This document shows, in pieces, positions 19,018 through 26,559 of a stretch of DNA of 33,553 nucleotides. The first letter of the stretch is position 1. The number at the start of each line of letters is the position of its first letter. The translations under genes were made by a program, and so were the position numbers. The DNA lies in contig CAINYB010000001.1 of NCBI GenBank assembly GCA_903855135.1, positions 66,740 to 100,292 on the forward strand. Reading direction: 5' to 3'. This stretch comes from an uncultured bacterium (GTDB lineage Bacteria > Patescibacteriota > Patescibacteriia > UBA1558 > GWA2-36-10). The notes below the pieces were generated by a model. That model did not search any database. It was not told the DNA's origin and worked only from the letters and a program-made list of their open reading frames with translations.

Positions 19018-19524
19018 CTATAAAATAGATTTTAAACTCTTCACTGCTTCAGGAAGCAAAGGCTTCAAAATCACAGCGATTTTAACAGCAATGTCAGCGA
19101 TTCGCGAATCTTTCAAAACATCAGCAATATTTTGTGAAAAAGCAAATAAAGATAATAAATAAACCAAGGCAGAAATAAATAAGACACCGCCAACTAAGCC
19201 AATCAAAGCGCCAATAATTTTATTGGCAAAATTGATCAAAGGGATGACATGAAAAATAGTATTGATCAACCAAACAATCAAAGAAAAAATAATATTAACC
19301 GCAATAAAGATCAAAACAAAAGCTAAAATATTAGCTAGCGACTGATTGCTAAAATTAAAAAAACTAGTCAGCCAGCCCGCTACTTCGTCCATAAAATTTG
19401 AGCCCGCCCAAATACCGACAATCACGCCCAGCAAAGCACCGATGGCGCCGACTAAGCCCGCTTTAAAACCACGGAAGACAAAAAATAAAATGATAATTAA
19501 TAAAACGATGTCTAACCAATTCAT
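19018..19524 (-). CDS. CvpA-family membrane protein
   Basis: 168 aa with four membrane helices. The opening NWLDIVLLIIILFFVFRGFKAG and LVGAIGALLGVIVGIWAG are characteristic of CvpA, first described for colicin V production. The function in most bacteria is unclear, with links to envelope integrity. It is cotranscribed with tatD. The start context is AATTTT-ATG, and a TATAAT at 19547-19552 upstream lacks a clear -35. Confidence 0.88.
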   Translation of the reverse strand: MNWLDIVLLIIILFFVFRGFKAGLVGAIGALLGVIVGIWAGSNFMDEVAGWLTSFFNFSNQSLANILAFVLIFIAVNIIFSLIVWLINTIFHVIPLINFANKIIGALIGLVGGVLFISALVYLLSLFAFSQNIADVLKDSRIADIAVKIAVILKPLLPEAVKSLKSIL

Positions 19525-19612
19525 AAAATTTTGTTTTTAAAATTAAATTATATCTGTAAGTATTCCCGCGTTGCGGAAATATCTTTGTGACTTTTTCATA
19601 CCTGACACCTGC

Positions 19613-19633
19613 TTTCCCGCCGAAGGCGGGAAA
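19613..19633. repeat. GC-rich intergenic palindrome (with an imperfect neighbour)
   Basis: TTTCCCGCC, loop GAA, GGCGGGAAA. An imperfect relative (TTCCCGC-GTT-GCGGAA) lies 35 bp away at 19563-19578. Both are in the metG-cvpA gap. Confidence 0.82.
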
Positions 19634-19651
19634 CGCTATATATATTTTGAT

Positions 19652-21133
19652 TTACTTTTCTAGGCGCTGAAATAGGCCAACTTCTGGTTTCTTTATTTTT
19701 TCGGCTTGCAAAATATCTAAAATCGCCTGAGAAGCTTGGGGCATAAAACTAGCTAGGGCTAAGGCAATGTTATACAAATTTGCGGTCATCAAGCTCAAGT
19801 CTTTTTTAAGCTCTTCTTTGTCTTTGGTGTCTTCTGACTTAGCTTTTACCCAAGGCTTGGTAGTATCTATCAAAGCATTAGAGTTTTGGATAGTTTGCCA
19901 GATTTTTAATAAAGCTCCGCGAAAATCTAAAGCTTCTATTTTAGCCTTTACTTCATTGACTAAGACTAAATTTTCATGATCAAAAGCTACTTGTCCGTCT
20001 AAATACTGCTCCACCATATTTGTGACTCGGCTGACGAGATTACCTAAACCGTTGACTAAATCAGCATTATATTTAGCAGGAAAATCCTCTACTCTGATAT
20101 CTGACTCGGCGCCAAAAGCAAACTGAGATAAAATCAAATATTTAGTAGCTTCAGCGCCATAGATAGCGACTAAATCATTCGGATTCACGACATTACCAAT
20201 AGTTTTGGACATTTTTTGACCATCTATTGTAAAAAAACCATGGATATTTAAAGTTTTAGGCAAAGGCAAATCTAGGCTCAACAAAATAGCTGGCCAATAA
20301 ATAGCATGAAATTTTAAAATATCTAAAGCTAAAAGCTGACAATCAGCTGGCCAAAACTTTTTAAAATTATCGCCCGCTGGATAATCTAAAGCACTAAGAT
20401 AATTTGATAACGCATCTACCCAAACATAAGCTTTTTGCGTATCATCCCAAGGTAAATCAATACCCCAAGGCACAGAAACACGAGAGCGAGAAATAGAAAA
20501 ATCTGGTAAATTTTGTTTTTCCAATAAGCCTAAAACTTCTTTTTTACGGTTCTCAGGAAAAATAACTAATTCATCTTTTTTGATTTTTTCTGTAATAATT
20601 GGCAAATAATCAGCTAACTTAAAAAACCAATTTTTTTCTGCTAACTTTTGTGGAGCTACTTTGTGATCAGGACATAAGCCATCAACTAGCTCACTTTCTA
20701 AAATAAACTTCTCACAGCCCACACAATACAAGCCCTCATAATCAGCTTGATACAAACAATCATTATTCAGCGGAGTTTTGGTAGATTTTAATTTGACTAA
20801 AATATCTTGGACAATTTTTTTATGTTTACTATCTGTCGTGCGGATAAATTGATCATAAGAAATATCTAGCTGAGCCCAAGCAATTTTAAACTGACTACTT
20901 ATTTGATCAGTAAAAGTCTGGGGATCGATATTTAGTTTAGCAGCACTGTCAGCGATTTTTGCACCATGCTCATCAGTCCCAGTCAAAAAATAAACATTAT
21001 CTTTGCCTAATTTTTGACGATAGTGTCGGGCTAAAACATCAGCTACAATAGTGGTGTAAGCGTGTCCAATGTGCGGTTTATCATTGACATAATAAATCGG
21101 CGTTGTTATGTAATATTTCGCTTTATTTTTCAT
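19652..21133 (-). CDS. metG: Methionyl-tRNA synthetase
   Basis: This class I synthetase is 493 aa from ATG 21133. HIGH motif is H21-I-G-H24, and the KMSKS motif is KMSKT at 307-311. The connective peptide has a single zinc knuckle CVGC (137-140) and CPDH (154-157). The protein stops after the anticodon-binding helices, so the C-terminal dimerisation/tRNA-binding domain of longer MetRS is absent. A GTG further upstream at 21154 would overlap the repeat-derived 3' end of rsmI and is unlikely. It starts 10 nt after the rsmI stop. Confidence 0.96.
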   Translation of the reverse strand: MKNKAKYYITTPIYYVNDKPHIGHAYTTIVADVLARHYRQKLGKDNVYFLTGTDEHGAKIADSAAKLNIDPQTFTDQISSQFKIAWAQLDISYDQFIRTTDSKHKKIVQDILVKLKSTKTPLNNDCLYQADYEGLYCVGCEKFILESELVDGLCPDHKVAPQKLAEKNWFFKLADYLPIITEKIKKDELVIFPENRKKEVLGLLEKQNLPDFSISRSRVSVPWGIDLPWDDTQKAYVWVDALSNYLSALDYPAGDNFKKFWPADCQLLALDILKFHAIYWPAILLSLDLPLPKTLNIHGFFTIDGQKMSKTIGNVVNPNDLVAIYGAEATKYLILSQFAFGAESDIRVEDFPAKYNADLVNGLGNLVSRVTNMVEQYLDGQVAFDHENLVLVNEVKAKIEALDFRGALLKIWQTIQNSNALIDTTKPWVKAKSEDTKDKEELKKDLSLMTANLYNIALALASFMPQASQAILDILQAEKIKKPEVGLFQRLEK

Positions 21134-21143
21134 AAAAATATGC

Positions 21144-21851
21144 CTAAATGACACCGCCCACAGGGCGGTCGCCCCGTGGGCGATAGTTATCTACAATAAT
21201 TACAAACTCTCCTTTTAATTGACTTTTGTCTTGCTGTAAAATCGCTAAAATATCACGAGCAAACCCTCGATAGATAGTTTCAAAATTTTTAGTCAACTCC
21301 CGGCCAACGATTAATTTTTTTTCACAATCTGCTAAAGATTCTAAAGCTTTTAAAATACGGTGGACTGATTCAAAAAATATCACTGGTCTTTTTGATTCTT
21401 TTATTTCTGTCAGTAAGGTCTGTCTACCTTTTTTGTGCGGTAAAAAGCCTAAAAATAAAAAGTCATCTAAAGCAATACCAGCAATAGACATGATAGCAGT
21501 CAAACTAGAAGCGCCAGGAATAGGAATTATTTTCACCGTTGGTAATTCCTCTGCCACTTTAGCTACCAATTGTCCACCTGGATCAGACACGCCTGGTGTG
21601 CCGGCATCAGTCACTAAAGCAATATTAGCACCTGTCTCAAAAATATTTTTTATTTTTTGCCAGTCATGCTCACTGCTGTGCTGATGCCAGGTCAAAGTTT
21701 TGGTAGAAATTTTATAATGATCTAACAATTTTTTAGTAACTCGAGTATCTTCCGCCAAAACAAAATCAACCTCAGCCAAAATATTTTTAGCTCGAAATGT
21801 AAGATCTTCTAGATTACCGATTGGTGTAGCGACTAAATATAAATTTGCCAT
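21144..21851 (-). CDS. rsmI: 16S rRNA 2'-O-ribose C1402 methyltransferase
   Basis: 235 aa, the tetrapyrrole-methylase fold. Motifs in order are LVATPIGNLEDLTFRA, AEDTRVTKKLL, VTDAGTPGVSDPG, PIPGASSLTAIMSIAG and FLFLGFLPHKKGRQ. The enzyme methylates the ribose of C1402 of 16S rRNA using S-adenosylmethionine. The last dozen residues (YRPRGDRPVGGVI) are encoded by a tandem palindrome (21153-21182) and look like a repeat-derived extension. It starts 6 nt after the permease stop. Confidence 0.95.
   Translation of the reverse strand: MANLYLVATPIGNLEDLTFRAKNILAEVDFVLAEDTRVTKKLLDHYKISTKTLTWHQHSSEHDWQKIKNIFETGANIALVTDAGTPGVSDPGGQLVAKVAEELPTVKIIPIPGASSLTAIMSIAGIALDDFLFLGFLPHKKGRQTLLTEIKESKRPVIFFESVHRILKALESLADCEKKLIVGRELTKNFETIYRGFARDILAILQQDKSQLKGEFVIIVDNYRPRGDRPVGGVI
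21153..21182. repeat. Tandem palindrome inside the 3' end of rsmI
   Basis: Two adjacent hairpins: ACCGCCC / GGGCGGT (21153-21159 with 21163-21169) and CGCCC / GGGCG (21170-21174 with 21178-21182). They are in frame with rsmI and supply its final codons before TAG at 21144-21146. Confidence 0.82.
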
Positions 21852-21857
21852 TTGGTG

Positions 21858-22907
21858 TTATGCTAAACGATTTTCTTCTTTGGTTTTATTGTCGACTAAC
21901 TCTTCAAAATAAACAGATAAAGCGGTCGCCACTGGCACTGCTAAGATAGCGCCAACTGCCCCGCCGATACGAGCACCGATCAAAATACTCAAAATCACAA
22001 CGATCGGATTTAAACCTACTGATTTGCCCATCACTTTAGGTACAATCAAATGATTTTCGGCTTGTTGGATCAAAAAGTATAAGCCAATTACTACCAAAGC
22101 CTTAGTCGGACTTTCGGCAAAAGCAAAAAATACCGCTGGCACTGCTGACATCAATGGTCCTAAATAAGGAATAATTTCAAATAAACCAGCTGTCAAAGCC
22201 AAAATCAAGGCATATTTAACTCCAATGATACTCAAACCAAGATAGACCAAAGAAAAAACAATCAAGGATAAAAATAATTGTCCGCGCAACCAATAGCCCA
22301 TGCGATTTTGAATTTTATTGATCAACTGCATAGCATAAGGCTGGTTTTGCCAAGGCACAATATTACGAATAAAACGCTTCATACCATCTTCTTCGGCCAC
22401 GAGATAAAAAGTAATCACTAAAATAATAAAGAAAGAAATAATACCACCAAACAAAGAAACAATGAAACTAAAAATACCAGAGCTAGCTTTTGATAAACTA
22501 TTAGTAATCATTGATAAGCCCTGCGAACTTTGATTCGTGCCGTTTTTTACCCCGATTTGATTTAAATTTTGTAAACCTTCTTGTATTTTTTGATAAAAAT
22601 GTGCAGTATCAGAATCATAAGCAATATTTTTGACTTGTTGGACTACTGGACCGGCGAGCAAAATAATTGCTCCCGCCACTAAACCTAAAAAGATAATGTA
22701 AATCCCTAAAATGCTTAAAGCGCGAGGAATTTTTTTCTGATGCAAATAATCCACTAGCGGATCAAAAGCAGCGGATAAAATAATAGCCACAAATAATAAG
22801 GCTAAAACATCTTTGATAAGCCACAAAAATCCGAGCACTAACAATAAAACAATTGTTTTTAAGATAGTGCCAATAGAAATTGAGACTTGCATTTTTTCTG
22901 CCGACAT
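21858..22907 (-). CDS. AI-2E family (PerM-like) membrane permease
   Basis: 349 aa with about eight membrane segments. It has the family arrangement of two N-terminal helices, a hydrophilic segment (about 90-130), then ITFYLVAEEDGMKRFIRNIVP, and the conserved C-terminal part GLFEIIPYLGPLMSAVPAVFFA and NHLIVPKVMGKSVGLNPIVVILSILIG. Members include AI-2 exporters and Na+/H+ antiporters; substrate cannot be told from sequence. The start context is AATTTT-ATG, and a nested palindrome precedes it. Confidence 0.93.
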   Translation of the reverse strand: MSAEKMQVSISIGTILKTIVLLLVLGFLWLIKDVLALLFVAIILSAAFDPLVDYLHQKKIPRALSILGIYIIFLGLVAGAIILLAGPVVQQVKNIAYDSDTAHFYQKIQEGLQNLNQIGVKNGTNQSSQGLSMITNSLSKASSGIFSFIVSLFGGIISFFIILVITFYLVAEEDGMKRFIRNIVPWQNQPYAMQLINKIQNRMGYWLRGQLFLSLIVFSLVYLGLSIIGVKYALILALTAGLFEIIPYLGPLMSAVPAVFFAFAESPTKALVVIGLYFLIQQAENHLIVPKVMGKSVGLNPIVVILSILIGARIGGAVGAILAVPVATALSVYFEELVDNKTKEENRLA

Positions 22908-22922
22908 AAAATTTTTTGTCTA

Positions 22923-22961
22923 TTCTGTTTTCCGCCTAACGGCGGAATAACCAGAACAGAA
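22923..22961. repeat. Nested intergenic palindrome
   Basis: Inner arms TTCCGCC / GGCGGAA (22930-22936 with 22941-22947) lie inside outer arms TTCTGTT / AACAGAA (22923-22929 with 22955-22961). On the minus strand the inner stem is framed TTATTCC...GGAAAA, as in the palindromes at 437 and 3010. Confidence 0.82.
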
Positions 22962-22984
22962 GTTAATCTTTATTTAAATTATAA

Positions 22985-24253
22985 TTAAGCTTGAATAAGC
23001 TTTAAAAATTTATTTTTATCTTTAAATGGACCGATCAAAGCAAGATTGCCTTGTGAGAATACAAAAACTTCTTTGGCCATATCATTGATTTGTTTTAAGG
23101 TAATTTTATCTACTTCTTTTAACAAATCTTCTAAAGTTTTTAGCTTTTGACCAAACAACTCTTGGTCAGACAAAAAGCCTAAATAAGCTGAAGGATTTTC
23201 TAAACGTAAAATCAAACGACCTCTGATATTTTCTTTGGCTTGAACTAATTCTTCGGCTGATACGCCGATAGTTTTGATTTTATTTATTTCTTCTTTGATA
23301 GCAATCAGCGCTTCCTCTATCTTATCTTTGTTTAAGCCTGCTTGAATATTAAAACTAGAAATATCTTCATAACCATTTACGCCGGCACGAATGGAATAAC
23401 AAAGACCTCTGCGCTCTCTAATCTGTAAAAACAAACGTGAGCTCATATTGCCCCCTAAAATATTGGCTAGCACTTGTAAAGGTAAAAACTTTTTGTCTTT
23501 TTTATTGACGCTCTTCCAGCCCCAAATCATTTGCGTCTGTTCTAGCGGCTGATTGATCAAACTGATTTGTGGAGATTTTTGCACTGATTTTTTGACAGCT
23601 TCGATTTTTACTCGTACTTTAGATTTTTTGACAGGAAAAAATTTGTTTAGCAAAGCTAAAGCCTCTTTGACTTTAAAATTACCAGCTAAACTCAAAACTA
23701 AATTACCAGAATAATAATACTTTTGATAATAAGCATACAAAGCATCACGAGAAATAGTTTTGATATTTATTTTCGGACCAGCGATTTCTTGGCCCAAGAC
23801 AGTGTCTTTAAAAATCAAACTTTCAAACACATCTTCGATGTGCATCAAAGGATTTTCTTCATACATTTTGATTTCCTCAATGATCACACCACGCTCTTTG
23901 TCCATCTCGGCTTTATCAAATTTAGAATTATGAAGCATGTCAGCTAGCATCTCGATAGCCAAGGCTAAATGTCTATTATCTGCCTTGATATAATAGCCAG
24001 TATGATCTTTACCAGTAAAAGCATTGTATTCAGCGCCGACACCGTCAAGCTCTTTGGAAATATCCATGGTGTTCGGTCTTTTTTGAGTGCCTTTAAACAT
24101 CAGATGTTCCACAAAATGCGAAACACCATTTAGTTTCTTGTCTTCATTGCGTGAACCGACTTTATAAAAAGTTTCAAAAGTTATTGCCTTTGTATCTGTC
24201 TTAGGCAATAAAATAATGACGCTGCCGTCTGCTCTTACTATTCTTTGGTGCAT
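22985..24253 (-). CDS. M16-family zinc metallopeptidase
   Basis: 422 aa. The inverted zinc motif HxxEH is H46-F-V-E49-H50, and the third ligand is in VIIEEIKMYEENP with Glu127 at the expected 76-residue gap. The second domain carries the family's ERRGLCYSIRAGV. This is a full two-domain M16B peptidase, which cleaves small peptides. There is no signal peptide, so a cytoplasmic role is expected. The start is 1 nt after the preceding gene, so the two are coupled. Confidence 0.95.
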   Translation of the reverse strand: MHQRIVRADGSVIILLPKTDTKAITFETFYKVGSRNEDKKLNGVSHFVEHLMFKGTQKRPNTMDISKELDGVGAEYNAFTGKDHTGYYIKADNRHLALAIEMLADMLHNSKFDKAEMDKERGVIIEEIKMYEENPLMHIEDVFESLIFKDTVLGQEIAGPKINIKTISRDALYAYYQKYYYSGNLVLSLAGNFKVKEALALLNKFFPVKKSKVRVKIEAVKKSVQKSPQISLINQPLEQTQMIWGWKSVNKKDKKFLPLQVLANILGGNMSSRLFLQIRERRGLCYSIRAGVNGYEDISSFNIQAGLNKDKIEEALIAIKEEINKIKTIGVSAEELVQAKENIRGRLILRLENPSAYLGFLSDQELFGQKLKTLEDLLKEVDKITLKQINDMAKEVFVFSQGNLALIGPFKDKNKFLKLIQA

Positions 24254-24254
24254 T

Positions 24255-24899
24255 TTAGTTGTTAAATTGAAAGCTGTTTAAAATTTCTAAATTTTGATCT
24301 GTAATATCTGTGACATTATAAAACTGAATACTATAAGTCTTATCATCTTTATCAAATCTCACTTCGGTCATCGACTGTTCAAAAGTTCCTTCTCCACCAT
24401 GAGCATATTTACTAGCTAAAATGCCAGCAACATTTACAGTACCAAAATGCTCGAGATCATAGATAATGTTTGGGTCTTTTTTTGTAATCATTAATATAAT
24501 CAGATTACCATCTGAATCTTGCAACTGTATATTGTTTGATTTATCATCTGAGCGATCAGAAAGAACATAAGTCATTGGATAATTTAAAGAATAGTTATAC
24601 TTTAAATTACTATAAGTCAACATTTTTTTAGCTTCTTCTTCTTTTGACTTGTCCACATCAGCTAATTGTTGAGCTAAATTTTTGTTTTGGTTATCTAGCT
24701 CAGTCACTTTATTAGTAGCTTCGGTCAAAGCTTGATCTTTGACTTTGATCACCATGAAATTATCATAAGCCCAAACACCACCACCGATAATAATAGCGGT
24801 CAATAAAACTGCTACTACTTTACCACCAGAGCCACTCTTTGGTGATTTTTGATTAGCTTGATCTACCATTTTTTGTAAAACTTGATTATTTACTGCCAT
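24255..24899 (-). CDS. Anchored coiled-coil protein with PsbP-like C-terminal domain
   Basis: 214 aa. A basic N-terminus is followed by one membrane helix (about 27-45), a short coiled coil (about 55-90, with Leu, Asn and Lys repeats), and a soluble domain from about 92 that begins MLTYSNLKYNYSLNYP, a pattern seen in PsbP-like domains of bacterial surface proteins. The domain should lie outside the membrane. The function is unknown. The start context is AATTTT-ATG, and the gene is coupled to the M16 peptidase. Confidence 0.65.
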   Translation of the reverse strand: MAVNNQVLQKMVDQANQKSPKSGSGGKVVAVLLTAIIIGGGVWAYDNFMVIKVKDQALTEATNKVTELDNQNKNLAQQLADVDKSKEEEAKKMLTYSNLKYNYSLNYPMTYVLSDRSDDKSNNIQLQDSDGNLIILMITKKDPNIIYDLEHFGTVNVAGILASKYAHGGEGTFEQSMTEVRFDKDDKTYSIQFYNVTDITDQNLEILNSFQFNN

Positions 24900-24939
24900 A
24901 AAATTTTTGTTTCAAATTAAGTGATTAAAATTGATTTGC

Positions 24940-24952
24940 CCACCGCAGGTGG
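24940..24952. repeat. Short intergenic palindrome
   Basis: CCACC, loop GCA, GGTGG, followed by an A-run on the plus strand. It lies downstream of glyS. With the T-run on the minus strand lying before the stem, it does not act as a terminator for glyS. Confidence 0.7.
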
Positions 24953-24970
24953 AAAAAATATTATTTATTT

Positions 24971-26359
24971 TTAAAAATTAAATTTTTCTAAGAAATAAGC
25001 TTTGAGTTCAGCGATATCGACTAAATCTTGTTTCATTGTGTCACGGTCTCTGACAGTCACTTTATTATTTTCCAAAGTATCAAAATCAACGGTCAAACAA
25101 TATGGTGTACCGATTTCATCTTGACGACGATAACGTTTACCGATAGAACCCGTTTCGTCATATTGTACACGATAATGTTTACTTAGCTCAGTATAAATCT
25201 CATCAGCTTTAGCTGATAAATTTTCTTTTTTAGATAAAGGTAAAATAGCAATTTTTATCGGCGCTAACTTTGGATGCAGTTTCAAAACAACTTCTTTGGC
25301 TTTATTACTTTCCGTAGTAGTTGAGCGTCCACCCTCGATCTCAGTATAAGCTTCCAGCATAAAAGCTAAAAAGGCACGGTCAGCACCGATCGAAGTCTCG
25401 ACAACAGTTGCTAAATAATCATTATTTTCTTCGTCTTTGACCGTCAATTTCTGACCAGAATACTCTTGGTGACGAGCTAGATCCCAAGTGCCACGATGAT
25501 GCACGCCCTCTAGCTCTTTGAAGGCTTCTGTTTCGGAAAAACCAAAATTATATTCAATATCTAAAGCTTTTTTAGCATAATGAGCCAATTCATCTTTGGC
25601 ATGTTCACGGAAACGTAAATTCTTTTCACTGATTCCCAAAGATAAATACCATTGTTTTCGCAAATCTTGCCAAGTCTTAAAGGCTTTCATGCTTTCTTTT
25701 TCTTCCACAAAATATTGCATTTCCATTTGCTCAAACTCACGCATACGGAAAATAAAATTGCCAGGTGTGATTTCATTTCTAAACGCTTTACCGATTTGGG
25801 CAATGCCAAATGGTACTTTCAAACGCATGCTTTCTTTGACATTTAAAAAATTGACATAAATACCCTGAGCGGTTTCTGGACGTAAATAGATTTGGCCAGC
25901 ATCACTTTCTACTGGACCGATAAAAGTTTTGAACATCAAATTAAATTGTCTAATGTCGGTCAATTCGCCACCACATTCTGGACAAGATAATTTTTTCATG
26001 TCTATTTTTGAGCCAGGACTAAAGTCAGGTTTAATACCTAAACTTTCTAGCAAATGATCAGCTCTGAAACGGCTTTTACATTTTTTACAATCAACCAAAG
26101 GATCAGAAAAGCCAGCCACATGACCAGAAGCTTCCCAAATCTTTGGATGCATCAAAATACCAGAGTCTAAACCAACAATATTGCGATGACTCAACATAAA
26201 ATCCCACCAAGCTTTTTTGATGTTATTTTTGAGCTCTACCCCCAAAGGGCCATAGTCATTGATAGAGCCTAAACCGCCATAAATTTCTGATGAAGGAAAA
26301 ACAAATCCTCTAGCTTTTGCTAGGGCAACTACTTTATCAAATTTACGTTCATTTTCCAT
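24971..26359 (-). CDS. glyS: Glycyl-tRNA synthetase (homodimeric class II type)
   Basis: 462 aa. Motifs are GLGSINDYGPLG near the N-terminus, a zinc-ribbon pair CKKC...CPEC (about 97-140), RPETAQGIYVNF, motif 2 GKAFRNEITP with RMREFEQMEMQYF, motif 3 IGADRAFLAFM, and the C-terminal anticodon-binding domain (about 370-460) with IGKRYRRQDEIGTPYCLTVD. This is the alpha2 form (GlyQS), not the bacterial tetrameric type. A promoter lies 92 nt upstream, and its leader contains a palindrome. Confidence 0.96.
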   Translation of the reverse strand: MENERKFDKVVALAKARGFVFPSSEIYGGLGSINDYGPLGVELKNNIKKAWWDFMLSHRNIVGLDSGILMHPKIWEASGHVAGFSDPLVDCKKCKSRFRADHLLESLGIKPDFSPGSKIDMKKLSCPECGGELTDIRQFNLMFKTFIGPVESDAGQIYLRPETAQGIYVNFLNVKESMRLKVPFGIAQIGKAFRNEITPGNFIFRMREFEQMEMQYFVEEKESMKAFKTWQDLRKQWYLSLGISEKNLRFREHAKDELAHYAKKALDIEYNFGFSETEAFKELEGVHHRGTWDLARHQEYSGQKLTVKDEENNDYLATVVETSIGADRAFLAFMLEAYTEIEGGRSTTTESNKAKEVVLKLHPKLAPIKIAILPLSKKENLSAKADEIYTELSKHYRVQYDETGSIGKRYRRQDEIGTPYCLTVDFDTLENNKVTVRDRDTMKQDLVDIAELKAYFLEKFNF

Positions 26360-26388
26360 ATAAAATTAATCCCGAATTATTATTTTAT

Positions 26389-26407
26389 AATCCCGCGTTG
26401 CGGGATT
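26389..26407. repeat. Palindrome in the glyS leader
   Basis: AATCCCGC, loop GTT, GCGGGATT, 8-bp perfect arms. It lies inside the predicted 5' leader of glyS. Confidence 0.85.
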
Positions 26408-26450
26408 ACGCTCAATCTTATTTAATTATTGAAGCGTAAAAACCACTAAA

Positions 26451-26479
26451 ATTATAACTAATATCAGCTCTTTTAGCAA
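26451..26479 (-). promoter_or_regulatory. Promoter of glyS
   Basis: On the minus strand: TTGCTA (26474-26479), a 17-nt spacer, then TATAAT (26451-26456). Predicted start is near 26444, giving an 85-nt leader that carries the hairpin at 26389-26407. Confidence 0.65.
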
Positions 26480-26512
26480 TATTGACAAAAGCTCTTATTT
26501 CTCATCTTTTAC

Positions 26513-26545
26513 AAAAAAATCCAACCCCAGTGGATGCCAGGGTTG
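26513..26545 (-). terminator. Terminator of the Clp-like operon
   Basis: On the minus strand: CAACCC (26540-26545), a loop that can form further TGG/CCA pairs, GGGTTG (26522-26527), then a run of seven Ts. It lies 15 nt after the stop of the Clp-like gene. Confidence 0.82.
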
Positions 26546-26559
26546 TCTTAATAAAATCT

